Below, one piece after another: positions 46,912-56,342 of a stretch of 64,000 nucleotides of DNA. Both the position numbers and the translations under genes were made by a program. The notes beneath the pieces were generated by a model, which was not told the DNA's origin, made no database searches, and saw only the letters and a list, made by a program, of their open reading frames with translations. The DNA is from Pseudomonadaceae bacterium SI-3 (lineage in GTDB: Bacteria; Pseudomonadota; Gammaproteobacteria; Pseudomonadales; Pseudomonadaceae), in the NCBI GenBank assembly GCA_004010935.1, contig CP026511.1, forward strand, positions 3,038,001 to 3,102,000, in the 5' to 3' direction. The number at the start of each line of letters is the position of its first letter. The stretch's first letter is position 1.

Positions 46912-47643
46912 CTAGCCCAGCACCGCCAAGCCGACCAGCACCGCACACTCCACCAACTCCAACAACGCACCGGCCGTGTCACCCGTGGTACCGCCCAACC
47001 GCTGAACCAGGGCGCGGCGCACCAGCACTCCCACACAAGCGGCAACGGCCAGCGCAACCCAACCACCAGCACCCATCAGGACGCCACCGAGCACGATCAG
47101 CCCCAACACCACCCGCGCTTCTGATCGCGGCATGTGCTCGGCCAGGGCTTGTCCCAAACCGCCGGGCCGCACGTAGGGCGTAGTCAGAAACAACCCCAAC
47201 ATCACGCTTCGCCCTACCAGCGGCACCGCCAAAAGCACCCATGGATTGCCTTGCGCAAGCAGGGTCCATAACGCGACGAACTTTAGCAGCAGGACTAACA
47301 CCAGCACGGCGACCGCAACCGGGCCGCTGCAGGGGTCTTTCATGATCTCCAGGGTTCGCTCCCGGTCGCCGAAGCCGCCCAGCCAGGCATCCGCACTGTC
47401 GGCCAGGCCGTCGAGGTGCAGCGCACCGGTGAGCCAAACCCACGCGGCCAACAGCAAAGCGGCCTTCAAGGGTGGCGCCGCATTGCCGAGAGCCACGCCG
47501 AGCAAACAGAGCATGCTGCCGAGCAGCAACCCCACCAGCGGGTAATACAGCAGCGACCTGCCGATTTGCTGCGGCTCGGGCATGCCGCGCAGCCGTACCG
47601 GGAGGCAGGTGAGAAACTGCAGCGCGATCAGAAAGGGCTGCAT
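46912..47643 (-). CDS. cobS: Adenosylcobinamide-GDP ribazoletransferase CobS
   Basis: The 243-residue protein has about six membrane segments and the CobS features FLTCLPVRLRGMPEPQQIGRSLLYYPLVGLLLG and GALHLDGLADSADAWLGGFGDRERTLEIMKDPCSGPVA. It joins alpha-ribazole to adenosylcobinamide-GDP at the inner membrane. It is the last gene of the cobalamin operon and overlaps cobC by 16 bases. Confidence 0.95.
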   Translation of the reverse strand: MQPFLIALQFLTCLPVRLRGMPEPQQIGRSLLYYPLVGLLLGSMLCLLGVALGNAAPPLKAALLLAAWVWLTGALHLDGLADSADAWLGGFGDRERTLEIMKDPCSGPVAVAVLVLVLLLKFVALWTLLAQGNPWVLLAVPLVGRSVMLGLFLTTPYVRPGGLGQALAEHMPRSEARVVLGLIVLGGVLMGAGGWVALAVAACVGVLVRRALVQRLGGTTGDTAGALLELVECAVLVGLAVLG

Positions 47644-48221
47644 CGTTCTTCCAGCCAGAGCGTGGCGTCGGCGAAACCGGTTCTCAGCCCGAACAACGCC
47701 CCATGACTGACCTCAACCTGCAGCAGACCTTCGCGCGGCAACCCACGCGCCTGCGCCAGCAGCAGCCGCATCACGCCCGCATGCGTGATCAGCAGTACGC
47801 GTTCGCCTGCACATCGATCGGTCAGCCGCTCGATTGCTGCAAGCACGCGCGCCTCGAAGTCAGCGACGGGCTCCGCGCCGGGAGGAGTGAAGCCGTACGG
47901 GTCGCTCCAGAAGCGGCCCAGGGCTTCGCTCTGATCCACCATCAGATCCGCAGCGGTGCGCCCTTCCCAATCGCCGAAGTCCAGTTCGCGAAGGTCGGGT
48001 TCAAGTTCGAACTCAAGTGACCGTTGCTCGGCGAGCTCAGCTGCGAAATCCGCGCAGCGGCGCAGGGGTGAACTGATGATGCGGTCCCAGGGCCCGGCGC
48101 CGACAACGGCTGCTCGCAACTGCCGCCAGCCTGTTGCGGTAAGGGCATCATCCAGCCGCCCGCGAAAACCGCCGCCGGCTTCAGTTTCACCGTGACGCAG
48201 CAACTCCAGCTGCACGCTCAT
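47628..48221 (-). CDS. cobC: Alpha-ribazole phosphatase, histidine phosphatase family
   Basis: The 197-residue protein has the RHG motif ([22 protein letters not shown]) and a second catalytic His ([16 protein letters not shown]). Members remove the phosphate from alpha-ribazole-5'-phosphate or from adenosylcobalamin phosphate. The operon position supports this over a general phosphatase. Its ATG overlaps the cobT stop. Confidence 0.92.
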   Translation of the reverse strand: MSVQLELLRHGETEAGGGFRGRLDDALTATGWRQLRAAVVGAGPWDRIISSPLRRCADFAAELAEQRSLEFELEPDLRELDFGDWEGRTAADLMVDQSEALGRFWSDPYGFTPPGAEPVADFEARVLAAIERLTDRCAGERVLLITHAGVMRLLLAQARGLPREGLLQVEVSHGALFGLRTGFADATLWLEERCSPF

Positions 48222-49267
48222 GAGTGTTTCACCGCAACGGCGGCTTCTTCGAATGTGGCCATACCGTCGTGCAGCGCACAGGCCATCCGGAGCAGCGGAA
48301 CCGCCAGCGCCGCGCCGCTGCCCTCGCCCAGACGCAGGCCAAGGTCGAGCAACGGCTGAGTATCCAATGCGCTGAGCACAGCGGCATGGCCCGGCTCAGC
48401 CGAGCGGTGGGCGAACAGCAGCCAGTCACGACAGGCTGGGTTCAGACGCACCGCACACAGCGCCGCCACACTGCAGATAAAGCCGTCGACCAGCACGACG
48501 ATGCCTTGCTGTGCGCACGCTAAATAGGCGCCAGTGAGCGCAGCCAGTTCGAAACCACCGAGCCGCTGCATCCAGCCGAGGGTGTCGTGCGATCCCGCGT
48601 GCAGCGCCAGTGCCCGCGCGATGACTGCACGCTTATTCGCCACTCCAGCCAGGTCCAAGCCGGTGCCCGGCCCGGCCAATTCGTGCGGCGAGCAACCCAG
48701 CAAAGCGCAGGCCAGCGCGGCCGCAGTAGTGGTATTGCCGATGCCCATCTCGCCACCAATAAACAGCTCGCTCCGCTGCTGTTGCGCCCGCAGCACGCTG
48801 TCGCGCCCGGCCTGCATGGCGAGCTGGCAGGTCTCGGCACTCATCGCCGATTCCCTGGCGAAATTGCGGGTGCCCGGCCCCAGCGAAAGATGGCGCACCC
48901 GAGGCAACGACAACGGTGCCGCTGTCCCCAAATCAACCACTTCCAGGGTCGCCTCGAGCTGCTTCGCCAGCACACTGATCGCTGCTCCACCGTTGACGAA
49001 GTTGGCAAGCATCTGCCCAGTCACCGATTGCGGGAACGCCGAGACGCCTTCTTCGGCAACGCCATGATCACCCGCAAAAATGGCGATGAAAACGTGCTCC
49101 GCTGACGGACGAGCGCGACCCTGCAAAGCCGCCAACTGCGGCACTACCGCTTCGATACGTCCCAGCGAACCCGCCGGCTTGGTCAACTGGGCATCGCGCT
49201 GGCGTGCCGCCTGGCGGGCCGCTTCGTCCGGAACCCGGCAGGGTTCCAGCCACCATTGCTTGTTCAA
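48218..49267 (-). CDS. cobT: Nicotinate-nucleotide-dimethylbenzimidazole phosphoribosyltransferase
   Basis: The 349-residue protein has the CobT motifs [40 protein letters not shown] and [17 protein letters not shown]. It activates the lower ligand by forming alpha-ribazole phosphate. The start is TTG at 49267: it overlaps the cobU stop as TTGA and has AAGGAG 7 bases upstream. No good ATG is available. Confidence 0.93.
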   Translation of the reverse strand: MNKQWWLEPCRVPDEAARQAARQRDAQLTKPAGSLGRIEAVVPQLAALQGRARPSAEHVFIAIFAGDHGVAEEGVSAFPQSVTGQMLANFVNGGAAISVLAKQLEATLEVVDLGTAAPLSLPRVRHLSLGPGTRNFARESAMSAETCQLAMQAGRDSVLRAQQQRSELFIGGEMGIGNTTTAAALACALLGCSPHELAGPGTGLDLAGVANKRAVIARALALHAGSHDTLGWMQRLGGFELAALTGAYLACAQQGIVVLVDGFICSVAALCAVRLNPACRDWLLFAHRSAEPGHAAVLSALDTQPLLDLGLRLGEGSGAALAVPLLRMACALHDGMATFEEAAVAVKHS

Positions 49268-49785
49268 AGCGCCGCTCCTTTCAGGGTCATTGGCAAACCC
49301 GCCACGGTGAACACCACGCGCTGACAACGCTCGGCGAGGGCCTGGTGCAACAGGCCCGCCTCATCGACATATCGGCGAGTCAACTCCCCCAGCGGCACCA
49401 CGCCCAGCCCTGTTTCGTTACTGACCAATAGCACCCGCCCCGGTAGGTCAGCGAGGCACTCAAGCAAGGCCGCACGTTCTTCCGTCAGGCGAACCTGGTC
49501 GTCCAGCATCAGCAGATTGGTCAGCCAAAGCGTCAGGCAGTCCACCAGCAGGCAGCGGTCCGCACGGGTGTGTTCACGCAGGACAGACGCCAGCGTCAGC
49601 GGTTCTTCAATCAAGGCCCAGCTGGCGGGGCGCCGGGCACGGTGATGAGCGATGCGTTCGTTCATCTCGCCATCCAATGGCTGGCTCGTGGCGATATAGG
49701 TAACCGCCAGGCCACTTTCAACCGCAAGCCGCTCGGCCAAACGACTCTTGCCGGACCGCGCGCCGCCGAGGATAAGTTCGATCAT
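49264..49785 (-). CDS. cobU: Adenosylcobinamide kinase / guanylyltransferase CobU
   Basis: The 173-residue protein has a P-loop ([18 protein letters not shown]) and the CobU segments [25 protein letters not shown] and [11 protein letters not shown]. It phosphorylates and guanylylates adenosylcobinamide. GGAG precedes the ATG at 49785 by 8 bases. It is coupled to cobT and cobQ by four-base overlaps. Confidence 0.95.
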   Translation of the reverse strand: MIELILGGARSGKSRLAERLAVESGLAVTYIATSQPLDGEMNERIAHHRARRPASWALIEEPLTLASVLREHTRADRCLLVDCLTLWLTNLLMLDDQVRLTEERAALLECLADLPGRVLLVSNETGLGVVPLGELTRRYVDEAGLLHQALAERCQRVVFTVAGLPMTLKGAAL

Positions 49786-51251
49786 GCATCCGTCTCCGTT
49801 GGTAGGCCGCAAAGCGTCAGCAGTCGCCCGACATCCAAGTGCTTCTCGACCAGGTCCGCCAGACGTTCGATGTCGCGTTCTCGCAATGCCTGGTAGTCGA
49901 CCCGCTGCGGACTCTCCAGCCCCGCCCAGCGCAACAGCGCCTCGCAGGCAGCTGGTGACTCGAACAGGCCGTGGAGGTAGGTGCCGAGCACCTGACCGTC
50001 CTCGCTGATCGCACCATCCAGGCGGCCGTCGTCGAGTCGTACGGCGGCACGCTCCAGTGCCGGTCCGTCACTGATTCCTGCGTGAATCTCGTAGCCGCTG
50101 ATCTCGACGTCATCGATCCCCAGTCGTCCATGCACGTTCCGCAGCTGCTTGTGGGCAGCCAGCGTTGTAGAGAACCGAAGCAATCCCAACCCGTCGCTCT
50201 GCCCTGCCGGCCCTTCCAGGCCAAGCGGATCAGCAATGCACTCGCCGAGCATTTGCAGCCCGCCGCAGATTCCGAGCAGCTTGCCGCCGTAACGCAGATG
50301 CCGCTGTATCGCCGATTCCCAACCTTGCTCGCGCAGCCAGGCGAGGTCAGCGCGCACGCTTTTCGAGCCCGGCAGGATAATCAGATCGGCAGGCGGCACT
50401 GCTTGTCCGGGCCCAACAAAGCAGAGATCAACCTGAGGATGCAAACGCAGCGGATCGAAGTCGGTGTGATTGCTGATACGCGGCAGGACCGGCACCACGA
50501 CCTTCAAGGTCTGCTCGTTCTTCGCGGACTGACGCACGTCAACGGCGTCCTCTGCTTCGAGGTGGAAATCCATAAGGTACGGCAGCACCCCGAGAACGGG
50601 CTTGCCTGTACGCTGTTCGAGCCAGTCGAGGCCAGGCTGCAGTAGCGCAATATCGCCGCGAAAACGGTTGATCACGAAGCCTTTGACCCGCGCCTGCTCA
50701 CTGGGGCTGAGCAATTCCAGCGTGCCGACCAGGTGCGCGAACACGCCGCCCTTGTCGATATCGGCGATCAGGATCACCGGGCAGTCGACTGCTTCGGCGA
50801 AGCCCATGTTGGCGATATCGTGGGCGCGCAGATTGATCTCGGCCGGCGAACCCGCGCCTTCGACCATTACCACCTGATAGGCATCGCGCAGGCGCCGGTG
50901 CGAAGCCAGCACCGCCTCCATCGCCACGCGCTTATAGTCGTGGTAGGCCACGGCATCCATGTTGCTGACGGCGCGACCGTGGATGATCACCTGCGCACCG
51001 ACATCGCTGTTGGGCTTGAGCAGGATGGGATTCATGTCGGTATGCGGCGGCAATCCTGCGGCCTGGGCCTGCACCGCTTGTGCGCGGCCGATCTCGCCGC
51101 CGTCAGCGGTTACCGCACTGTTCAGTGCCATGTTCTGCGGCTTGAACGGCACGACGGCGACACCTTGGCGCTTGAGCCAGCGACACAGCGCGGTCACCAA
51201 GGTGCTCTTGCCGGCATCGGAGGTTGTGCCCTGAACCATCAAGGTGCTCAT
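49782..51251 (-). CDS. cobQ: Adenosylcobyric acid synthase CobQ
   Basis: The 489-residue protein has an N-terminal ATP domain ([21 protein letters not shown]) and a C-terminal class I glutaminase with the catalytic Cys in [15 protein letters not shown]. It amidates four side chains of the corrin ring. A longer frame upstream is rejected because the ATG overlaps the cobD stop as ATGA. Confidence 0.95.
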   Translation of the reverse strand: MSTLMVQGTTSDAGKSTLVTALCRWLKRQGVAVVPFKPQNMALNSAVTADGGEIGRAQAVQAQAAGLPPHTDMNPILLKPNSDVGAQVIIHGRAVSNMDAVAYHDYKRVAMEAVLASHRRLRDAYQVVMVEGAGSPAEINLRAHDIANMGFAEAVDCPVILIADIDKGGVFAHLVGTLELLSPSEQARVKGFVINRFRGDIALLQPGLDWLEQRTGKPVLGVLPYLMDFHLEAEDAVDVRQSAKNEQTLKVVVPVLPRISNHTDFDPLRLHPQVDLCFVGPGQAVPPADLIILPGSKSVRADLAWLREQGWESAIQRHLRYGGKLLGICGGLQMLGECIADPLGLEGPAGQSDGLGLLRFSTTLAAHKQLRNVHGRLGIDDVEISGYEIHAGISDGPALERAAVRLDDGRLDGAISEDGQVLGTYLHGLFESPAACEALLRWAGLESPQRVDYQALRERDIERLADLVEKHLDVGRLLTLCGLPTETDA

Positions 51252-52240
51252 GCGTTCAACGCCTGGTAACTGCTCAGCGCCCGCGTCAGCCTCGCCCATC
51301 CCGCTTCGTCCGCCGGCAGCCCGAAGCGCACACTCGGCGGATACAGAAAGCGGCGCACCAGAATGCCCTGGCAGGCTAGAAACTCACGGAGCATCGTCGC
51401 CTCCTCCGTCACAACCCAATGGAAAAGCCCGCAGCCGCCGGCAGGTGGCAACCCGTGCTCTGAGAGCAGCTGCGCCAGACGCGCGCTGTCGCCGAGCAAG
51501 CGCTCGCGTTGACGACGCTGCCCGTCGCGATCGGCAAGCAATACGGTGCCAATGAAGCGTGACGGGCCGGCAATCGGCCATGGCCCGAGTGCATCACTCA
51601 GCACAGACAGCAGACTCTGTTCCGCCAGCACGAACCCAAGCCGCGCACCGGCCATACCAAAAAACTTGCCGAACGAGCGCAGCACAATCAGCCCCGGCAA
51701 ATGGCTATGGGGCGCCAGGCTGTGAGACGGGGTCGGATCCATGAACGCTTCGTCAACGATCAACCAACCGCCACGCTCGGCGAGACGGCCGTGCCAGGCG
51801 AGCAGTTGCTCCGGCGGTAAAAGGCGGCCGGTGGGGTTGTTGGGATTGACCACGACCAGCACGTCAAGCCCGTCGAGGGCCCGCGGCACACTGCCCTCGC
51901 TGAATTCGCTGAGACGATGCCCTTCGCGGCGCCAGGCTTCGGCATGTTCCGCATAACAGGGCGAGACGATTCCGACCTGCAATGGCCTGCGCAAGCGCGG
52001 CAACATCTGGATCGCAGCCTGAGAGCCAGCCACTGGCAACAGCGAGGCGGCACCAAAATAGCCCTGCGCAGCTGTCTCCAGTTCGTCTTCGGTTTCCGGC
52101 AGGCGTAGCCAGGCTTCGGTGGGAATGGCTGGCAGATCGAAACCGTATGGCGCAATGCCTGTAGATAGATCCAGCCAGTCCTGCAGCGGTATATCAAAAT
52201 GCTCGGCCGCCCTACGCAGTTTCCCGCCGTGCTCAAGCAT
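51248..52240 (-). CDS. cobD: L-threonine-O-3-phosphate decarboxylase
   Basis: The 330-residue protein is a fold-type I PLP enzyme: [34 protein letters not shown] and the PLP lysine in [18 protein letters not shown]. It makes (R)-1-aminopropan-2-ol phosphate for the nucleotide loop. The same enzyme is called CobC in P. denitrificans nomenclature. It overlaps cbiB by 8 bases. Confidence 0.93.
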   Translation of the reverse strand: MLEHGGKLRRAAEHFDIPLQDWLDLSTGIAPYGFDLPAIPTEAWLRLPETEDELETAAQGYFGAASLLPVAGSQAAIQMLPRLRRPLQVGIVSPCYAEHAEAWRREGHRLSEFSEGSVPRALDGLDVLVVVNPNNPTGRLLPPEQLLAWHGRLAERGGWLIVDEAFMDPTPSHSLAPHSHLPGLIVLRSFGKFFGMAGARLGFVLAEQSLLSVLSDALGPWPIAGPSRFIGTVLLADRDGQRRQRERLLGDSARLAQLLSEHGLPPAGGCGLFHWVVTEEATMLREFLACQGILVRRFLYPPSVRFGLPADEAGWARLTRALSSYQALNA

Positions 52241-53144
52241 GCAGCCAGCCTCCAAGCAGCAATGCCAGCAACCAAAGACCGACGCCGGCCCAGACCATGT
52301 CCAGTGCGCGCTCGATGTCTCGAGCCTGAGGCGCTTCGCCTTCTCCGAGCATGGGTCTGTGATGCACCTCGCCGTGGTAGACGGCTGGACCGCCCAACGC
52401 CACGCCTAACGCACCGGCGCCAGCAGCCATTACGGGGCCGGCGTTGGGGCTGTCCCACAGCGGTGCCTGAGAACGCCAGCAACGCCAGGCACGGCGCGTA
52501 TGGCCCAACAGCGCATATGTGAGGGCAACCAGCCTGGCCGGAATGAAATTCAACACATCATCGATACGCGCCGCGGCCCAGCCGAATCGCTCGAAGCGCT
52601 CGTTGCGGTAGCCCCACATAGCATCGAGCGTATTGCTCAGCCGGTACAGCACCACACCGGGTGCGCCTGCCAGCACGAACCAGAACAGCGCGGCAAATAC
52701 CGCATCGCTACCATTCTCCAATGCCGACTCGGTCGCGGCTCGGGCGACGCCCTGCTCGTCGAGTTCGCGTGTATCGCGGCTGACAATGAAACCGACGCGC
52801 TGGCGCGCTTCAGCCAAATCACCCTGACGCAGCGCCCGGGCTACCGGCAGCAGATGGTCGCCAAGGCTGCGCAGTCCCAACGCCATGTAGAGCAAGCAGA
52901 TCTCAACCAGCCAGCCAACAGTCGGCAACGAACCGAGCAGCCACGCCACTGCCGTCAGCGGCAGCACGGCGAGACACCAGGCGGTAACGCCATGGCTGCG
53001 CCAGCCACGACCGCCGGGCCCGTTGAAGTGATGCTCGAGCCAATCAGCCAGCTTGCCGAACGCAACCAGGGGATGACCGCGACGGGGTTCGCCGAGCAGT
53101 ACGTCGAGTGCAACACCGCCCAAGCAGCTCAGGGCAACGCTCAC
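52233..53144 (-). CDS. cbiB: Adenosylcobinamide-phosphate synthase
   Basis: The 303-residue protein is mostly membrane-embedded with conserved [25 protein letters not shown] and [34 protein letters not shown]. It attaches aminopropanol phosphate to cobyric acid. It starts at GTG 53144, which overlaps the bluB stop as GTGA. The same gene is called cobD in P. denitrificans. Confidence 0.94.
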   Translation of the reverse strand: MSVALSCLGGVALDVLLGEPRRGHPLVAFGKLADWLEHHFNGPGGRGWRSHGVTAWCLAVLPLTAVAWLLGSLPTVGWLVEICLLYMALGLRSLGDHLLPVARALRQGDLAEARQRVGFIVSRDTRELDEQGVARAATESALENGSDAVFAALFWFVLAGAPGVVLYRLSNTLDAMWGYRNERFERFGWAAARIDDVLNFIPARLVALTYALLGHTRRAWRCWRSQAPLWDSPNAGPVMAAGAGALGVALGGPAVYHGEVHHRPMLGEGEAPQARDIERALDMVWAGVGLWLLALLLGGWLHA

Positions 53145-53791
53145 GACTGCTGGCCCCAAAAGTTGTCGAACAGCAACTCACAGAGCGGTCGCGGCTTGGT
53201 CCAGCCTTCGAGCGCGAGCATTGGCGCGGGATAAAACTCAGCCACCGGACCCAAGCAGATCACCGCAACGGGTTTAGCCCCAGCGGGCATCTGCAGCAGA
53301 TCAGCCAGTGCCTGCGGATCGAACAGCGATACCCAACCCATGCCCAGGCCCTCGGCCCGCGCAGCGAGCCAGAGATTCTGGATCGCGCAGGCGGCCGAAG
53401 CGACGTCCATTTCCGGCAGCGTGCGACGACCAAACACGTGTGTTTCGCGGCCATCCATCAGCGCGACGACCAGTAGTTCGGCGCAATCGTGAATGCCCTC
53501 GACTTTGAGCTTCATGAATGCCTCGCCCTGCTCGCCCAGCGCAGCGGCAGTGAGCAAACGCTCCTCCTCGACTAGCCTGGCAATGGCGCTGCGCAATTCG
53601 GGACGGCTGATGCGAAGAAACCGCCAGGGCTGCATCAAGCCCACGCTGGGCGCCTGATGCGCGGCCTCGAGCAGGCGGGCCAGCAACTCGGGGGCAACCT
53701 CGCCTCCGCTGAAATGCCGCATATCGCGACGCTCGCCAATCGCCCGGTAAACCCCAGCGCGCTGCTCCGCGGTAAAGGCAAACTCGCTCAT
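53141..53791 (-). CDS. bluB: 5,6-dimethylbenzimidazole synthase BluB
   Basis: The 216-residue flavin-binding protein has the nitroreductase-like fold with BluB segments [28 protein letters not shown] and PALNA-type helices. It converts reduced FMN and O2 to the lower ligand 5,6-dimethylbenzimidazole. This oxygen-dependent step fits an aerobe and feeds CobT. Confidence 0.92.
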   Translation of the reverse strand: MSEFAFTAEQRAGVYRAIGERRDMRHFSGGEVAPELLARLLEAAHQAPSVGLMQPWRFLRISRPELRSAIARLVEEERLLTAAALGEQGEAFMKLKVEGIHDCAELLVVALMDGRETHVFGRRTLPEMDVASAACAIQNLWLAARAEGLGMGWVSLFDPQALADLLQMPAGAKPVAVICLGPVAEFYPAPMLALEGWTKPRPLCELLFDNFWGQQS

Positions 53792-55083
53792 GGACTAAGC
53801 ATCGCCGCAGCCGCGAACGGATCGGACGGCATGTAGAAATGGATGTAGGAAGCCGTCAGCCGGTCCTGCCGGTAAACCGCCTCGGCCGTGCGCTTGTAAT
53901 TCGGACATTCACCTCGCGCCAGCGGCTGCATCGGCGACTCAAGGGAGGAATGGTGAAAGGTGTGGCCGCGCAGGCGCCCTTCCGGCAGCTGCACTTCCTG
54001 CAGCGCCATCGCGGTATAACGCTTCTGCATCGTCGCTTCGCCGGGCATCAGGCCAAGCATGCTCTCACGCACCCCATCCTGGCCGGTCAGGCCGTCGAGC
54101 AGATAGAGCATGCCCCCGCACTCGGCAAGGGTCGGTTTGCCCGCCTCGTGATGGGCGCGTATCGCCTCAGCCATCGTGCGGTTACGGCTCAATGCCCGCA
54201 TATGCAGCTCCGGGTAGCCGCCCGGAAGATACAGACTGTCGACTGCGGGCAGGCGGGCGAATCGCAGTGGCGAGAAGAACAACAGTTCTGCACCGAGCGC
54301 TTGCAGCAGGTCGAGGTTAGCCTGATAGACGAAGGAGAAGGCAGCGTCACGTGCCACACCGATACGCACACCGCTCAACAGTTTCGGCAACGTCTCGGGT
54401 GCCGGTGGCGGAAAGCTGATCGCCGTCGGCATTCTGCAATCCGCGCTCGCCGCCAGAGCGTCGGCAGCCGCGTCGAGCCGGGCGTCCAGATCTGCCAGTT
54501 CCTGCGCCTGTACAAGACCCAGGTGGCGGCTGGGCAGGCCTACCGAATCGCCGCGTGGCAGGGCTCCGAACCAACCAATCTGCTTTGGCAAACAGTCGCG
54601 CAGGATCTCGCCATGGCGGCTGCTGCCGACCCGATTGGCCAACACACCGGCAAACGGAAGATCCGGCTGATAGCTGGCCAAACCGTGAGCCAGCGCGCCG
54701 AAGGTTTGCGCCATGGACGATCCATCGACCACCGCCAATACCGGCACGCCAAACTGCCGCGCCAGATCGGCAGCCGACGGCGTGCCGTCAAACAGTCCCA
54801 TCACGCCTTCGATGAGGATCAGGTCGGCATCACGCGCCGCTTCCCATAGCAGGCGGCGGCTTTCAGCTTCCCCCACCATCCACAGATCGAGTTGATAGAC
54901 CGGGTGACCACTGGCACGGGCCAGCACCATGGGATCGAGGAAGTCCGGGCCGCACTTGAAGACACGCACGCGTTTGCCTTGGCGCGTATGCAAGCGAGCC
55001 AGGCCAGCGGTCACGGTCGTTTTACCCTGGCCGGAAGCTGGCGCGGCAATGAGCAGCGCCGGGCAATCATGTGGCGTATTCAT
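53788..55083 (-). CDS. cobB: Cobyrinate a,c-diamide synthase CobB
   Basis: The 431-residue protein has an N-terminal ATPase domain (LLIAAPASGQGKTTVTAGLARLH) and a C-terminal glutaminase with Cys in LAECGGMLYLLDGLT. It amidates the a and c side chains of the corrin ring. It overlaps bluB by four bases and is 46 bases after cobO. Confidence 0.95.
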   Translation of the reverse strand: MNTPHDCPALLIAAPASGQGKTTVTAGLARLHTRQGKRVRVFKCGPDFLDPMVLARASGHPVYQLDLWMVGEAESRRLLWEAARDADLILIEGVMGLFDGTPSAADLARQFGVPVLAVVDGSSMAQTFGALAHGLASYQPDLPFAGVLANRVGSSRHGEILRDCLPKQIGWFGALPRGDSVGLPSRHLGLVQAQELADLDARLDAAADALAASADCRMPTAISFPPPAPETLPKLLSGVRIGVARDAAFSFVYQANLDLLQALGAELLFFSPLRFARLPAVDSLYLPGGYPELHMRALSRNRTMAEAIRAHHEAGKPTLAECGGMLYLLDGLTGQDGVRESMLGLMPGEATMQKRYTAMALQEVQLPEGRLRGHTFHHSSLESPMQPLARGECPNYKRTAEAVYRQDRLTASYIHFYMPSDPFAAAAMLSP

Positions 55084-55129
55084 TGCCCTCCCCAGCGCTC
55101 AGCAATTGCGTATGCCTTGATTGCAAACA

Positions 55130-55741
55130 TCAGAACTCGATTCCCTTCTGCGCCTTCACGCCGGCTTTGAAGGCATGTTTGATCAGGCTCATTTCAGTCA
55201 CGGTGTCGGCTGCCTCGATCAAACCCGGCGGCGCGCCGCGGCCGGTGACCACCACATGCTGCAATAGCGGTCGCGACTCGATGTCAGCGAGGATCGGGTC
55301 GAGCTCCAGATAGCCGTACTTAAGGGCAATGTTCAGCTCATCCAGCACGACAAGACCAACGTCCGGATCAGCCAGTAGCTGTGCGGCGACGTTCCACGCC
55401 TCCTTTGCCTTGGCGATGTCACGCTGGCGGTCCTGGGTTTCCCAGGTGAAGCCTTCCCCCATCACGTGGTAGCGGACCTCATCAGGAAATCGACGAAAAA
55501 AGCTTTCTTCGCCAGTACTGGCCGCGCCCTTGATGAACTGAACCACGCCCACCTTGATGCCATGGCCGAGTGCGCGGGCGACCATGCCGAACGCCGAGCT
55601 GCTCTTGCCTTTGCCGTTACCGGTGTGCACCAGCAGCAGGCCGTACTCGTCCTGCGCTTCGGCGATCTTCTCGTCGATGACTGCCTTCTTGCGTTGCATC
55701 CGTGCCTTATGGCGATCATCGCGTGCGCTGGACTCACTCAT
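55130..55741 (-). CDS. cobO: Corrinoid adenosyltransferase CobO/BtuR
   Basis: The 203-residue protein has the CobA-type P-loop (HTGNGKGKSSSAFGMVARALGHG) and VVLDELNIALKYGYLE. It adds the adenosyl group to cob(I)alamin or cobyrinate a,c-diamide. The overlap ATGA with the BtuM-like gene suggests coupling with uptake. Confidence 0.96.
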   Translation of the reverse strand: MSESSARDDRHKARMQRKKAVIDEKIAEAQDEYGLLLVHTGNGKGKSSSAFGMVARALGHGIKVGVVQFIKGAASTGEESFFRRFPDEVRYHVMGEGFTWETQDRQRDIAKAKEAWNVAAQLLADPDVGLVVLDELNIALKYGYLELDPILADIESRPLLQHVVVTGRGAPPGLIEAADTVTEMSLIKHAFKAGVKAQKGIEF

Positions 55742-56307
55742 GCGCGAGCGCCTTCACGCTGTGCGCTCCAAGCACGCAGGCCGACGAACATGACCGCTGC
55801 GGTTCCCACATACAGCGCCAAATTACCCAGGTAGCGCGGGTAGTAGACGCCAATGCGCTCGGCCAGCTGCGCCAGACTCGGGTCTGGATAGCGGCCGGAG
55901 AAAAACAGGAAACCGCCGCCCGAAAACAAGTAGCAGACGAAGGCGCTGAGCACCACGACGCCCGCCAGCAATGCCAGGCTACTCAGGTGGTCACGGTGCA
56001 ACCGCGCATACATCCGTCCGCCGAACCACAGCGAGCCGTAGGCAGGCACCAGCATCCAGTACGCCGGTGACATGCAGTAGCTGCTCACGCCCTGCCATTC
56101 GATGGCGGCGAAATCCAGCAGCGACGCCTCGACGAACAAAGCCGGAAACACCCAGCGCGGCGCCAACAGCACGCCCGCGAGGAAGAACACCGCCCAAGAG
56201 GCGCTTGGCAGGTTGACCGAAGCGAAGTGCTGGCCGCGCGTCATTGCCATCAGCGCGACCAGCGCAATTCCGACAGCCAGTTGGGCTCTAGGGGACAGTT
56301 TGATCAT
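55738..56307 (-). CDS. BtuM-like solitary inner-membrane vitamin B12 transporter
   Basis: The 189-residue protein has about six hydrophobic segments and no ATPase or ECF partner in the window. It resembles the ECF S-component-like BtuM family of Gram-negative bacteria. A single Cys78 in SSYCMSPAYWML sits where BtuM of Thiobacillus denitrificans has the Cys that removes cyanide from cyanocobalamin (Cys80); this is from memory of that work. It lies between btuB and cobO, under a cobalamin riboswitch. A non-BtuM membrane protein is possible. Confidence 0.65.
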   Translation of the reverse strand: MIKLSPRAQLAVGIALVALMAMTRGQHFASVNLPSASWAVFFLAGVLLAPRWVFPALFVEASLLDFAAIEWQGVSSYCMSPAYWMLVPAYGSLWFGGRMYARLHRDHLSSLALLAGVVVLSAFVCYLFSGGGFLFFSGRYPDPSLAQLAERIGVYYPRYLGNLALYVGTAAVMFVGLRAWSAQREGARA

Positions 56308-56342
56308 CGGTGTTCTCCTTGGGGCGAAGCGCCGAAGCGCGA

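Noticed and set aside
53839-54849. A plus-strand open frame of 336 codons opposite cobB
   Set aside because: Antisense to cobB; a high-GC artefact without a start context.
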